From NCBI GenBank assembly GCA_022419385.1, contig JAJUBI010000005.1, forward strand, positions 2,790,001-2,854,000: DNA of 64,000 nucleotides. Reading direction: 5' to 3'. The notes beneath the pieces were generated by a model. The model was not told where the DNA came from. It saw nothing but the letters and a program-made list of their open reading frames with translations, and searched no databases. This DNA comes from Paraconiothyrium sp. Pb-2020 (taxonomy: Eukaryota; Ascomycota; Dothideomycetes; Pleosporales; Didymosphaeriaceae). The position numbers were made by a program, and so were the translations under genes. Shown here piece after piece: positions 36,201 through 47,446 of this stretch (position 1 is its first letter; every line of letters starts with the position of its first letter).

Positions 36201-37617
36201 TAGCTCTTGCAGCTCGCGAGGGTCGTGCAGATATCGTGAAAGTCTTGTTAGAGTGTGGTGCTGATGCCTCGATTCGCGACAAGCAGGACCGATCCGCTCT
36301 CTTTTACGCAGGCGGTTCCTCCAACACGTCAGTGGTAGAGACACTTGCGCCGCACGCTCTCAAAAATGATGGCAGTATCCACGAAGCTGCACGGAGCTTA
36401 CAGCTTGACGCCGTTGCGTGGCTCATAAAGGCTTCCCACGATGTTAACTTTCCATCCCGACACCATGGCGGACGAAATGCACTAGGCGAACTGTGCTTGA
36501 ATGTCGAGATCAACAACAGCAGCCAGCGCTCGAGGACTCGTCAAGTGCTTCGGCTACTCCTTGACAACGGAGCGAATCCGACCTTCAAAGCTCGAAACGA
36601 GAGGTCCACGGTCCATCTGGCGCTCGATAATGCCCACAATCCTCTAGCAATCGCAGAAATGCTGCTCGAGACCGAGATCTGGGAGCAGCTCAACGACGAA
36701 AAACATATGTTTCGTGACGAGAAAGGTCTTTGGTATTCTCCCTATTCATACGTTGAGCGTATGCCATCGCCTGCACGTAAAGCCCAAAAGCAGGATCTAC
36801 TTGGTAAGCATTCCTCAAATCCATTCGTCGCCTCGCTGTCAGAAGCGGAACTCGACCTGCTGCCAATGCTCTGATCCCCATCTTGTGAAAATTGCAGGCC
36901 AACTACTCCAAGGCTGACCTATCCCAGATCTCCTCCGCGACAAAGGCTGTGCCCCAAGATTTTACTCCGAAAACGAAGACCAACCTCTCGGCGCAATTGG
37001 CATGCCCGCCGCCATCGCCCGCCTCGCCGACCGCCAAAAGGAGCATCAACTCTCCCTCAAACTAGCTAAGGAAGCCTCGGAGCACGCCCGGATGCTCGAA
37101 GAAACCGCGCACCTGGACCTCCTTCGCCGCAAAAAGGAACAACAAGATGCCGAGATGGCTGCAGTGGAGGCTGCGACTAGGCATAGCCAAGGGATCGAGC
37201 AAAGGCAGCATGAGGCGAATGTGCAAAGGGTGAGAGAGGCGGAGAGAATGAAGCGTGCGGAGAAGGTGGCGTGGCATGCGTTGCTCACGCAGCAGGAGCA
37301 TGAATCCGCCACTCAGCGGGCGCAGATTGAGGAGCGTAGATCTAACGCGGCGTACACCGCTGAGAATCGTCTCATTGAGGCGAGGAAGGGGGAGGTGGAG
37401 GTGAGTCGAGGTCTTTTAGCATGCGGTGTTGGTGCGATTTGCTAATTGCGGACAGCATCGAGCTGGATTGGAGAGAAGAGCTTTGAAGGAGAAGGACGAG
37501 CATATGAGTAAGAACCTGACAATGCAGATGCAGATCCAGGATCGCGTTGATGAGAGTGCGAAACTGCATGCTGGGTTGAATAGTCGGAAGCAGCTTGAGT
37601 GGGGAACGGTGGATTGA
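33236..37617 (+). CDS. giant ankyrin-like repeat protein with C-terminal coiled coil
   Basis: A 1400-residue protein from exons 33236-36803, 36928-37400 and 37456-37617. The 124-nt first intron (GTAAGC donor, CTGACC branch, CCCAG acceptor) joins QDLL to DLLRDKGCAP and avoids a stop at 36872. After a ~150-residue N-terminus with no recognised domain, residues 150-1200 are an alpha-solenoid of divergent ankyrin units: HGADLN at 191, HGADPN at 252, HGALVN at 536, HGASIN at 695, and the best one at about 1000 (LLECGADASIRDKQDRSAL). From about residue 1215 the chain is charged coiled coil (LAKEASEHARMLEE, AERMKRAEKVAWHAL). No NACHT, kinase or membrane segment was seen. A scaffold or binding role is a reasonable inference, nothing more precise. 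Confidence 0.82.
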
Positions 37618-37876
37618 GCGTTTGCTGAGTGGGTGTTTGGTGCACATAAGCGGGTTCATTTTACGGCCTAGTTATGTGGATGTATGAACAATGACGATTC
37701 ACGACAATTCGTGGGAGTGCTAGATGGAGCGAATCTTGGTGGTCTTACGGTCCAGGTGAGACCTAAATTGATACAATATTTCAATGGAAAAGATGTTAAG
37801 CCCACCGCCCTGCAACCTGCAATCATACTGCCTCCCCAATATTGCATTACCCATCCACCACATTCATAATGTCCTT

Positions 37877-38554
37877 TCACACCCTAAAACACTGAAATCC
37901 CCTTGCAGCATCGTTCCAATTCCCCGCTTCCTTGGTAAGATCAGAACTCCCAGGGTCTTGGAGCTTGATTGATTCGCTGCCATCGAACGTGCGACATGAA
38001 CCGTTCCTATCTCCGTTAACTAAATTCCTTCCGCTCCGCAGACGCCCTCGTATACCACAAGATTCCTCTCTAGAAGGAAAGTCTCCCATTTCATGGGAGG
38101 ACATCATTCCAAAGAGCGAACTTTCCGTCGGAAAAGCAGGTCAAATCCAGAAGGAAAGGGGGAAGAGCGCAGAGAGGTGGGGAAACGTACTTGTAGAACG
38201 TGCAGCTGAACCCTTTATCGGGCCTAATCGAGCTCGCCGTCCCATCCAGACTCATACAGTCTCCCGAGCCGATGTTATACAACACGTTGACGCACTTCCC
38301 GCCCCAGTTTATGTGTTCGCATATGTATACCTGTTCATCCACCCGTTAGCTGGTGCACGAAGGGCATGAGAGACTGGGAGATGGGAGATGGAACGTACAT
38401 TTACTGTATCTGATATGGTCATGGTCGAGGTAGTGTATGCTGTTGATGGTGCTGCTGAGATTGTGTCGCGTGGGAGGAGATAGATGCTTGAGGGGCGTGC
38501 GAGGACGGTGGGAATGAGGAGGCAGAGGACTGTGAAGAGGGTCGGGAGGGACAT
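37877..38554 (-). CDS. small secreted cysteine-containing protein
   Basis: A 179-residue protein from exons 38399-38554, 38191-38330 and 37877-38120 (minus strand); all phases close. Residues 1-19 are a signal peptide (MSLPTLFTVLCLLIPTVLA), followed by a Ser/Thr-rich segment. Exon 2 encodes VYICEHINWGGKCVNVLYN, then GDCMSL, SSIRPDKG and SCTFY, a pattern seen in fungal small secreted proteins that resemble beta/gamma-crystallin folds. The last exon ends with an NDAARGFQCF block. Seven cysteines in the mature part. No known function; a role in the apoplast or cell wall is inferred. The middle (residues 100-140) is less family-like, so an extra intron there is possible. Confidence 0.72.
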
Positions 38555-39465
38555 GTTGGACGGTGTTGGTGATCTCTACAAGTGGTAAAGAGCAAAGAAG
38601 CGTATATGTATGACTGCGGCCTGAGGACGGTGAAATTGCATCAAGGAATACGCAGTCGAACTGACTTGCATAGGTCGAGTGACGATCGGTATTGCGGCGA
38701 ACTAAGACCCGGAGGCTGGCGAGGAATGGCATACCCTCGCCTTCTCTTTATACCCATGGAGAATTTTTGGCCAATGTAAGTTGTACGCAAGGCGAGACGA
38801 CAAGAAGTAAGATTCGATGATGTGTTGTATTGATTGCCGGTTATGGACAGGGTGTGGTTAGTGGGACTAGTCGGGATGAGGTAGGGAAGTCGCGAGTTAC
38901 ACAGGGCGATGCACGCACCACACGGCTCATGCAGTACGCATTGTTTTGCGTTTGGATTGTTTGGAGCGTAAATGTATAGGATGTGTGTAAAAGTGTCGGT
39001 CTGAACATCTTTGGTCGTGTCTATTGCATCCGAATATGGAGGTTAACGATATTGGAGAGCGCCTTCGTCATCGACGCGTTCATGTTGAGGTGTCGACACC
39101 AACAATCGTCTTCTGCCGCGCTCAGTCTGCTTGTGATACGCCAACATGCTCGTTGCCGTGCCAAATGTGGTGACAAGCGCGGCCATAGTCTGTCGACACG
39201 AGGTCACGCATGGATGAAACGGAGCAAAGTAATCGAGCGATGAGGCTAGCTGAAGATGTGGATCCCTTGCTGAGGTCCTGGAGTGGATTCATGAAACAAT
39301 TGCAAGTACAACAGACGTACAGCGCTTTTCTACAATGGTATATCCGCGTCCTGTCCCTTATCCAACCCAAAACAAGCAATAACATGAAGCAACGCCACGC
39401 GCTATGAGTGTCCAAAGACCAAAAGAAAGGCAGGGGAAAAGGACTGCCCGAGACCATGAGAGGTG
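38555..39465. other. intergenic, nothing convincing
   Basis: About 910 bp with the promoter of the small secreted protein on its left. A 65-codon frame at 39210-39407 begins at an ATG but matches nothing. Confidence 0.45.
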
Positions 39466-40589
39466 CTATGTCTCTGGCTCAGAGCTCGACTGTGCAGGTA
39501 CGCTTAGTACAGCTGGCGCCGGTTGAGCAGGGGCCGGTGCAGGGCGACTGGTGGCAGCGTGTAGCCTTTGGTCTAATGCCTTGAGAGCCAACGCGCGTCT
39601 CCGTTCTGCTTCGGCGCGCGTTTGGCCCCCTTTTCCGCCACGGCTGTTGGGGTTCATGATGCTGGGCAAGCCGCCTTCTACCCGCGCGCTTGCCTGCTCG
39701 TTCCCCGCGTCAATGTCTTCGGCGGAGAATGGCGTGCATACTTTCAGCGACACCATGGTGTTGTACACCTGATCTGCGACCGTGCCGACAGGTGTCTGTA
39801 CAGGTTCGGGGAAGAAATGAGCAAAGGCAAACGTGTCCGAGGCATCGCCTTTGATGACGGAGCCGTCACCGGTGGCGGCAGAGGACAGCGAGGGGCTGAT
39901 GCGGTAGAAGCGAAGGTAGACCCAAGCGGTCAGGAAGCCGAACCAAGCCAGGAACATGGCCGTCTCTGTGCCGAGGGCTATGCCGGATATGGTGTTGGCG
40001 AGGAGGAATATGGCCGGGAAATGTTTCACACGCATACGTATGATGCCCTTTGCAATCGCAACAGTGTGTTCAGGGACAAGCTGCTTGAAGGAGACGAGGA
40101 AGCCGGCCTGGATGGCAATACCGCCGGAAATTGTGGTAGTGCTGCATTGAAAGTTAGTTTCCAGGATACAAGTTCGCGTGGCCTCACTTACAGCGTCCGC
40201 TCGTTCTTGGAGAGGACATAGCCAAAAACATAGAGCAAAAAGCTTAGCAGGTTTGGCACCATGGACACGAACAGAATGAACTTTGCGAACTCGGTCGAAC
40301 CCCATGCGCGCTCCAGGTATCGTCCCCCGTAGAAGACGGTAAGGCCCGTCGTCACCAGTCCCAGCACGTTCTGCTCTACTGTTGTCGCAAGCAGGAACAC
40401 CCACGGATAGACGATAGAGACGCCGGGGACGATGGAAAGATAGGGCACGCCGTTGCCCACAGCAGTGACGGGCTTCGCAGCGCGTTCGCTCCAGCTCGAG
40501 GCAGGTCGGAGGGCGAAGTTGAGCAACGTGAAGACGACAAGCGATCCGAGTAGGCCGCGGGTCAAGGGCGGCAGGTTGATGCGGGCCAT
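39466..40589 (-). CDS. TMEM115/DUF1751 rhomboid-like Golgi membrane protein
   Basis: A 357-residue protein from exons 40192-40589 and 39466-40141 (intron 40142-40191, phase 2). The N-terminal 230 residues form several transmembrane helices with family blocks VPGVSIVYPWVFLLAT, VFYGGRYLERAWGSTEF and the post-splice TTTISGGIAIQAGFLV. The C-terminal third is polar and Pro/Ala-rich and should be cytosolic. TMEM115 proteins are inactive rhomboid relatives of the Golgi involved in retrograde trafficking with COG; the yeast homologue is poorly studied. Length is typical of fungi. It is head-to-head with the LisH-WD40 gene. Confidence 0.9.
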
Positions 40590-40962
40590 GGCGGAGGAGC
40601 GGTGGAGATGATATGCGCTGCGAGAGCGCGCGCGACGAAAACTTGGGCGGCCGGAGGCTGTAATCTTAACAATGACGGTGGCCGCGACCTGCCAGCGAGC
40701 GAAGTCAGGGTTTCACTCAGGGTGTCGTTCAGCGGACTAAGGTGTTCGACCGGGGGCGCACAAGCTCAACGTCGAGCTAACGCATCCTTGCTACGTCCGA
40801 TCCACTGCATCCGCTAAACACCACACGCCCTCCATAGCCAACCCGAGACGCACAACGGCACACTCACAGTCGTCAATCCGCCCGGTGCATACCTTCGCTG
40901 CCCATTTGGCCGAACGCGCCATACCACATAGCCTCTCTGCGCGCGGCGCTGCGACATGCGCC
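40590..40962. promoter_or_regulatory. divergent TMEM115-like/LisH-WD40 promoter region
   Basis: About 370 bp of GC-rich DNA between two divergent starts. No specific factor site recognised. Confidence 0.45.
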
Positions 40963-42887
40963 ATGACGGTCGAGCCGCTCTCATCCAATGTAGTCAACTA
41001 TCTCGTCTGGCGATATCTTCAAGAGGCCGGCTACGGTAACGCCGCGCTGCATCTCTCCCGCTGCTGGATCCGCGATCCTCAGACGCTCCCATTTGCGCGC
41101 GACGTCCAACCGCACACGCTCATAAACCTGCTGCAAGACGGGCTTTGGTTCGACAAGCTGCAGGCTGAGGCTGCCAATGTACGTGCACTGCTACTTCGCT
41201 CGCGACGACACTGACGAAATCAGGTTGAGCAACGCTATCACTTTGGCCGCGATCATGGACAGCCGTACTCGGTGCGCAACGGCGCCTTACTCACTCTGGA
41301 CCAAGGCATCCCCGCCCACGAGCTCGCCGAGCAGGCGAACGGAGCCGTGCAAGAACCACCGCCCAAGAAGGGCGTGAAAAAGAGGAAAGGGAAACCAAAT
41401 GGTGTCGTGGCGGAACCGCGCGTCGCCGAACAAGTCAATGGCGATGCTATGGACATTGACCTCAATGGCGCAAACCATGTCGCTCCTAGCGTGAACAGCG
41501 TGCGCGCCGAATCCGAAGCTATAGCCTCCGAAGCGGAATCCCCGACTGTAGCAGAAATTCCCATCTCGACTCTCAGCATCGGTCAGAGCACTGACGTGCA
41601 GACGGAAGTGATTGCAGATCTCGCGCCCAATACTACATTCATTCCAAGCCTCAAAGACTCGGAAAGAGTTGTAGAACACACGTCGTGGGGCCCACCGGAT
41701 GCTCCCGTCCTACTAACCGCCGGCAAATCGCTTCTCAACATCCAGATCATTCCTAAGGAAATGAACAAGGATACTGCACCCGCCGCCAACCCTCTCGCCC
41801 TGAAGTTCCCGATGAACAAGTACACCGTGACTGCATTATGCTGGATTTCGGGTGAAGATATTGCGGTCTCCGCTCGCGAAGAGATTGTCAATGAGACGGG
41901 TGAGAAGATGATGATAGACAAGCTTATCAAAATCACGGATGCAGGAGAAGACTACCAAGTAATCTCATCGACCGCAGGACTCGTCAATACCTTGCGATGG
42001 AACAAGGAAAAAGAAATGCTTCTGAGCATATCGACCGATGGAGAGCGTGGGTCCATCAAGATTTGGAATAACCATAATGACTCTATTCCGGCTTGGGCCG
42101 AATTTACCGACACCGTCATATTCGATGCTCTTTGGATTAGTGACTCGGCCTTCGTAGTCTGCGGTATCGAACTCTTCAAGGTATTCGAGATAGACGATAG
42201 TTTGAAGGTCCGGTATAGTCTCGACACCAAAGTTCAGTGGGAAACACTGAAATTTGAACCTTCCTCTGGGACCATTGCCGCGCTCGGTATAGATGGAAGT
42301 TCCAGTGTGTTGGGCATTGTGAATCCGAGCAGCCCCTTCAACCTACAAACACAACATTTCTCGGACGAGTCTTTGACAGACCTCGAATTCCGGAAACGCA
42401 TAGATGTCGGCATCATGGACCTCGCTTCCCCTGGCGCAGGCTCGGAATCGCCAGTGGTTTTAACGACGTGTTCGATGTCGGGAGTGGTGCGCGCATGGGA
42501 CGCTAATGTGCCGTTCAGGTGCCTCAAGACTCTCTCCACCACGGATAAGCGGGAAGCATTCAAGGTTGCATATTCCCCTGACGGCGTCTTGCTAGCTGCG
42601 GCAGGCCCTGATGCAGTGACGATATGGGACGTCGACAGGAGAGACATTCCCATCGCAAGCTGTCGCGCTCGCGAATGGGGCAGCGACAAGTGGAATCCTG
42701 GCGTGGATGGCGAATTCAGTCTGGGATGGGACCCGGATGGAACGAGGCTGTCTGTCGCTCTCGGTAACCAGGTAAGCCATTCTGGCACCGTCTCACCGCA
42801 GGACACGTTCCAATATCTGCAAAACGGAGGATGTAGTACAAACTCAGCTGACCATTACAGATTGCGATTATCCCGATGACCCGGTAG
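40963..42887 (+). CDS. LisH and WD40 repeat protein, TBL1/Sif2-like
   Basis: A 596-residue protein from exons 40963-41178, 41224-42771 and 42861-42887. The LisH dimerisation motif is at residues 9-40 (NVVNYLVWRYLQEAGYGNAA), followed by the F-box-like NLLQDGLWFDKLQAE helix. A low-complexity linker with basic KKGVKKRKGKP leads to a WD40 propeller from about residue 225 (for example GSIKIWNNH, GVVRAWDANV, AVTIWDVDRRD). Yeast Sif2 is part of the Set3 histone deacetylase complex and TBL1 of the NCoR/SMRT complex, so a nuclear co-repressor role is the expectation. The last exon is only 27 nt (nine codons with the stop) and supplies the final strand, IAIIPMTR; reading through instead would add an unrelated tail. 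Confidence 0.88.
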
Positions 42888-43528
42888 CATTCGGTCACGG
42901 ATAATTCTTTCAAGCCTTACGAGAAGAAGAATCTGACGACGCTTCGAAGCTTGACCCATCAGTCCTACCCGTATCGGTTCAACGTACCACTGGACGCCAG
43001 CTGCATTCCACCCTATGCGTGAGCTGGGGCTGCGTACCCCCAGGCTGCACGAGACAGAGGTCGGCCTTGGATGGCAACGCCGAGATGTTCAGTGGGCGCA
43101 CGCATTGAGCGCTCCTCGGAACGGTTCCGCCCACCGTGTAGGCGACATGGTGTGCGACGTGCAGCGGGGCGTGTGGCGTTTGGGGTAGCATGTGGGGGAA
43201 AGCGAGCTTGGCCTCTGGTAGGCTCGTGCACCGTGCGGCGATGCTTATCCCCGCCAGGCCGACAGGGGCCCTGCGCTCTGCCAAAGCACTTCGGCATTTG
43301 TAAGTCGTTGCAGCATGACGCGGAGAATGGTACCCCAAAGAGGACGGGAAGCATGAGCGGCTTTCTGCCCCGCGGCGTTTTGTCTACAAACCATAACCCT
43401 TCGATCCCAATCTTGCTAGTTTGTGGAATACATGTATTGTATGTAACATTTTCAGGGTTGCTGTCGCTCCACGGTCTCGCCCTAGTAGCATAATACCTTC
43501 TGTGCGTCGTTGCTCGTTGTTCTTGATC
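42888..43528. other. intergenic, GC-rich, nothing convincing
   Basis: About 640 bp. Both strands carry long open frames here (minus 43013-43630, plus 43071-43493), which is a sign of high GC and not of genes; neither resembles a family. It contains the promoter of the monooxygenase. Confidence 0.5.
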
Positions 43529-45708
43529 ATGTCCGCTGTGCCTTCCCTTCCCGAGGACACACCCTTGATTGCGACAAACAGCGTCAAGGGCATACCTACC
43601 GGCGCCGCCGCCGCGGGGTTCAAGCTTCACGATGAACCAATCGAGAACTTCCGGCCCATGAAAGTCATCGTGATCGGGGCTGGGTATTCAGGCATCTACC
43701 ATTCAATACGAATACCGGAGCGGCTTCGCAACGTGGAATTGGTCGTGTACGAGAAGAACGCCGGGGTGGGTGGCACGTGGTACGAGAACAGGTATGTGTT
43801 CGAAACCATGGCTCGAAATACTTGCGACGACCGAACCCGATAGGCAAGCTGACACCCACAAGGTATCTGGGTTGCGCATGCGACATTCCATGTATGTTTA
43901 TTCCCACGGCCGCTTTCAAGGATCCTTCCTAACGCAGCTATCAGCGCACTCTTACCAGTACACTGTATGTCATCTCCACAAATGCGGCAAGCACCTTCGT
44001 CTGACTTATCACCCAGTTTGAACCGAACCACGATTGGTCGGCATTGTATGCTCCGGCGCGCGAGATTCAAGCCTACCTCGAACGTACCGCGAAGAAATAC
44101 TCCGCTGACCGATTTATCAAACTGTCGCATGAAGTCATCGAATGCCGATGGGACGATGCAATCGCGAAATGGAATGTGTCGGTAAAGAACCTTACCACCG
44201 GCGAGATCGTAAACGACCAGTCGGATGTCTTGATTAGTGCTCGAGGAAATCTGAACAATCCTGCATGGCCGAATATCGAGGGCTTTAACACGTTCAAGGG
44301 TGAGGTGATGCATTCTGCAAAGTGGAACGAAGAGTAGGATACCGATCGCTATATTTTGTTTCGGAAAAACGGACTGACAAGGGACAGGTACGACTTCACA
44401 GATAAGCGCGTCGGAGTCATTGGTGCAGGATCTTCCTCCATCCAAATCGTACCCTCCCTCCAACGTGTCTCCGGGACTCACGTCTCCACGTTCGTCCGAA
44501 GCAAAACCTGGATCTCGCCCTCCTTTGGGCAAGCCCTCTGGGACAAGCACGGCTTCGACGGCTTCACGATCCCACCAGAACTTCGCAAGCGATTTGCAGA
44601 TGATCCAGAGTATTACGCACAATTCCGGCTCGCCGTTGAGGAAGACGGCAATGGAATACACGCCGTGACAATTAAAGGCACCCCGCTTCAATTAGGGGGA
44701 AAACAGATGTTCGAAGAACACATGAAGAAGCGTCTCGAAAGCACACCACACATATTCGACGCACTATTGCCCTCCTTCTCCCCCGGCTGTAGACGCCTAA
44801 CACCCGGCCCAGGCTACCTCGAAGCTCTCACGCAACCAAACGTCGCATTTGTCACATCGCCTATAGCCAGGATCTCCGAAAAAGCTATACATACCGCTGA
44901 TGGACACACTCATGAAATCGACGCCCTCGTCTGCGCTACCGGTTTCCACGCCAATACATTTCCACCTTTCCCCCTGACCGGTTCGAAGGGTCTGACTTTG
45001 AAGGAGAAATGGTCCTCTCGCCCAACAAACTACCTCTCTCACTCCATCTCCTCCTTCCCCAACCTCTTCACCATGCTCGGCGCCAACTCCGCCATTGGCT
45101 CTGGCAGCCTAACCACCATGATCGAAAATGTTGGCGACTACGTCATCAAAGCCATCCGCAAGATCCAGAAGGAAGATATCGCCAGTATGACTGTGAAGCC
45201 CGAGCGCGAGGAAGACTTCACAGAGTATGTGGACGAGTATTTCAAGGGGACGGTGTTTAGCGAAGAGTGTAATAGTTGGTATAAGAGCAAGCAGGATGGA
45301 AGCATAGTGGGGCTGTGGCCGGGAAGTACGCTGCATTGTGTGGAGGCGATGAGGAGTCCGAGGTGGGAAGACTACGTGTATGTGTATAGGGACGAGCTTC
45401 CCGTCGAAGGTGATCACCACGAGGAAAGTCCTGACGACAATGCGGTTGCGGATGGGGAGATCAACGATGCGGATGGAAAGAGGAAGAGGATTGATAGTAT
45501 GGCGGTTGCGGATGGGAGGCATGGAGTAAAGAAGGGTACGAAGCGGAAGAGGGTGAATCGGCTGAAGTGGTTGGGGAACGGGTGGAGCGTCAATGAGGTT
45601 GAAGGGAAGAATCTGGCGTGGTATCTTTACAAGGACTTTTTGCAGAAGCCTGTTGCGCCAAAGCCGGAAGAGAACGAGGTGTATAAGGCGAGGGCATTTT
45701 CCTATTGA
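43529..45708 (+). CDS. FAD-dependent Baeyer-Villiger-type monooxygenase
   Basis: A 649-residue flavoprotein from five exons: 43529-43791, 43863-43891, 43945-43964, 44017-44333 and 44388-45708, including 29-nt and 20-nt micro-exons that restore GCACDIPSHSYQYTF. The FAD-binding GAGYSG is at residue 50, the Baeyer-Villiger fingerprint appears as FKGEVMHSAKWN at about 194-205 (the last residue is Asn where Pro or Asp is usual), and the NADPH-binding GAGSSS is near 221. The late region has VCATGFHANTFPPFPL and NYLSHSISSFPNLFTMLG. Enzymes of this class oxidise ketones to esters, or S/N atoms, using NADPH and O2; the substrate cannot be told. Residues about 545-600 are a hydrophilic, Lys/Arg/Asp-rich insert not expected in the family, just before the conserved WLGNGWSVNE. 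Confidence 0.9.
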
Positions 45709-46051
45709 GCCTACACTTTACTGTGGGTAGAATGGCGATAGAATACGTGATGTGAACAGCATTGTCAGCGGAACGTAAGCAAAAATTGCGCATTCCAAGG
45801 AGCAATGGTACACACTGTGGTGCACAAAGCTGTGAAAAACGTGACGCTAACACAATACAGTTAGCGCTGATTACGTGAAATAGTCAATCTAGCGCCAACG
45901 GTCCTCAATCGTTCTGTCATTTGCTAACATCCACGATGCGTGTGATACACTCGAATGCGGCACCTAACAACCCGAACATGTTCAACTGCACCATATGAGA
46001 CATATGACAGGCCGTGCTCGAGCACCCCGTTGGGTATAGCAGCAACAAACT
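45709..46051. other. intergenic, nothing recognised
   Basis: About 340 bp between the monooxygenase and the alpha/beta hydrolase locus. No gene. Confidence 0.5.
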
Positions 46052-46889
46052 ATGTCTCGACCAAAAGCCCAGTTCAGCTCACCCTCTCGGCTTGGTGGCT
46101 CGGAAAATGGCCTGGCATATCACATATTCAACCCCTCAGGAACAGAGTCCGTACTTTTGCTTCACGGCGCCGGAACCGGTGCTCCAGAATGGAACCTCGT
46201 GATCCCGCATTTTCCTCAAAATTACCACCTTCTTGTCCCAGATCTGCCTCTCCACAACGATTCCAAGAACGTAGGACTTGGGAATATCGCGAAAGATACC
46301 AGTAATCTCCTTGCGCGACTTGTAACAGGCGAAAGTAAAGGTGACCAGGTGCACGTAGTGGGTTTGAGTCTTGGAGCGCATGTGGGCAGGAGACTCGCAG
46401 TTCAACATCCAGAAGTTAAGAAGTTGCTTATTGTCTGGATATGAGCGGCTGGACTTTGACTGGATGCCATTAGCCCTAAGAAACTACGTTCCCCACCTGA
46501 TCTACGGTGTAGAACACCTTGGCCTCCTCATCCCAAAGAGCTGGATGGACAACATCGAGCACACCGACCAGACCACCACATCACACGCTTTCGCAAACTT
46601 CAAGAAGATCTGGGAGATGGTTATTGATGAAGATATGAAAGAGAAGCCTTGGGGCGCGAGGACATTGATGGTGGCTGCGACAAAAGGGGGTTTGATTCCG
46701 ACGAATGATAGTGTCAAGGATGCGCAGTACTTGGCCGAGCTGGGAAGGAAAGGAAACGACGACACGAGCGCAGTGCAGAATAGGAAGATGCGACACGCGT
46801 GGAATAGACAGGATCCTAAATTATTTGCCGAGGCTGCGACGTGCTGGATCGAAAGCACTTCCTTACCAGCTGGCTTCGAACCTATATGA
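46052..46889 (+). pseudogene. alpha/beta hydrolase gene with a frameshift
   Basis: Two frames read on as one alpha/beta hydrolase. The first (46052 to about 46440) contains LLLHGAGTGAPEWN (oxyanion region), LLVPDLPLHNDS and the nucleophile elbow VVGLSLGAHVGRR with Ser at residue 106. The second (about 46435-46889) carries SGYERLDFDWMPLALR, the WGARTLMVAATKGGLIP strand with a possible acid, the MRHAWNRQDPKLFAEA block with the probable catalytic His, and the family end LPAGFEP. Frame 1 runs into TGA at 46442-46444, and the break falls inside a conserved strand, so I found no intron that repairs it. The simplest reading is a small indel at about 46430-46440, real or an assembly error. If error, the protein has about 278 residues. 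Confidence 0.7.
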
Positions 46890-47446
46890 GGTTTCCGACA
46901 GAGCACAAAAGCTTTTACTGGATGAAGGTGAAGCTGAGAGAGGTTCATCGACAATACATTAAGTTCTTTGGCTTCGAAGTAGTTGGTCGCGAAAGTTTCG
47001 GGCGATAGCCAGGGACCTCGTACTCAGTTCGCTCCCACTCGGGTGGTTCCACTCTCGCAATTTGTTACACCCAGATATGTCAGAATTAATAAATAACGTA
47101 ACCATAAAGTACACATGTGCATGTGTGGTGGCCGCGTTCTTTTTGTGCGCATCGCTTGGTCACAAGCCGAAACGGGCGGCTTAAGCTATCTGGATCAAGT
47201 TAGGTGGTTTGTGGGGATACGAACGGGCCGAGGCTTTGAGCTGGGGACGACAGCGGCCATCACATGCGGCTCAGATGCCCGTGGGCGCATCTATGCTTGA
47301 ACATCGACCGACGATGTACCAAGCGCCCAGCGGCTGAGCAGCCTTACCACAGCCTGATACCCTGTCTGCCGTCTAATTCGCGACTCATTGCACCCACCGT
47401 GATATCTGCAGCCTCATCTACCCCGAATGACGTCCTCACGATAGCC
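46890..47446. other. intergenic, nothing recognised
   Basis: About 560 bp, including the promoter of the peroxisomal ABC transporter. The open frame that continues into that gene from 47264 has no ATG before 47447 and is not counted as coding. Confidence 0.5.

Noticed and set aside
43013..43630. A 205-codon minus-strand frame overlapping the monooxygenase start and a 140-codon plus-strand frame at 43071-43493
   Set aside because: Both strands are open because the DNA is GC-rich; neither translation has a family motif, and the real gene starts at 43529.
47264..47446. An N-terminal extension of the ABC transporter
   Set aside because: The frame is open but has no ATG until 47447, and the sequence after that ATG matches the family start.
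31225..47446. A secondary-metabolite cluster around the monooxygenase
   Set aside because: No polyketide synthase, NRPS (apart from LYS2 far away), terpene synthase or cluster regulator is present; the neighbours are housekeeping genes.
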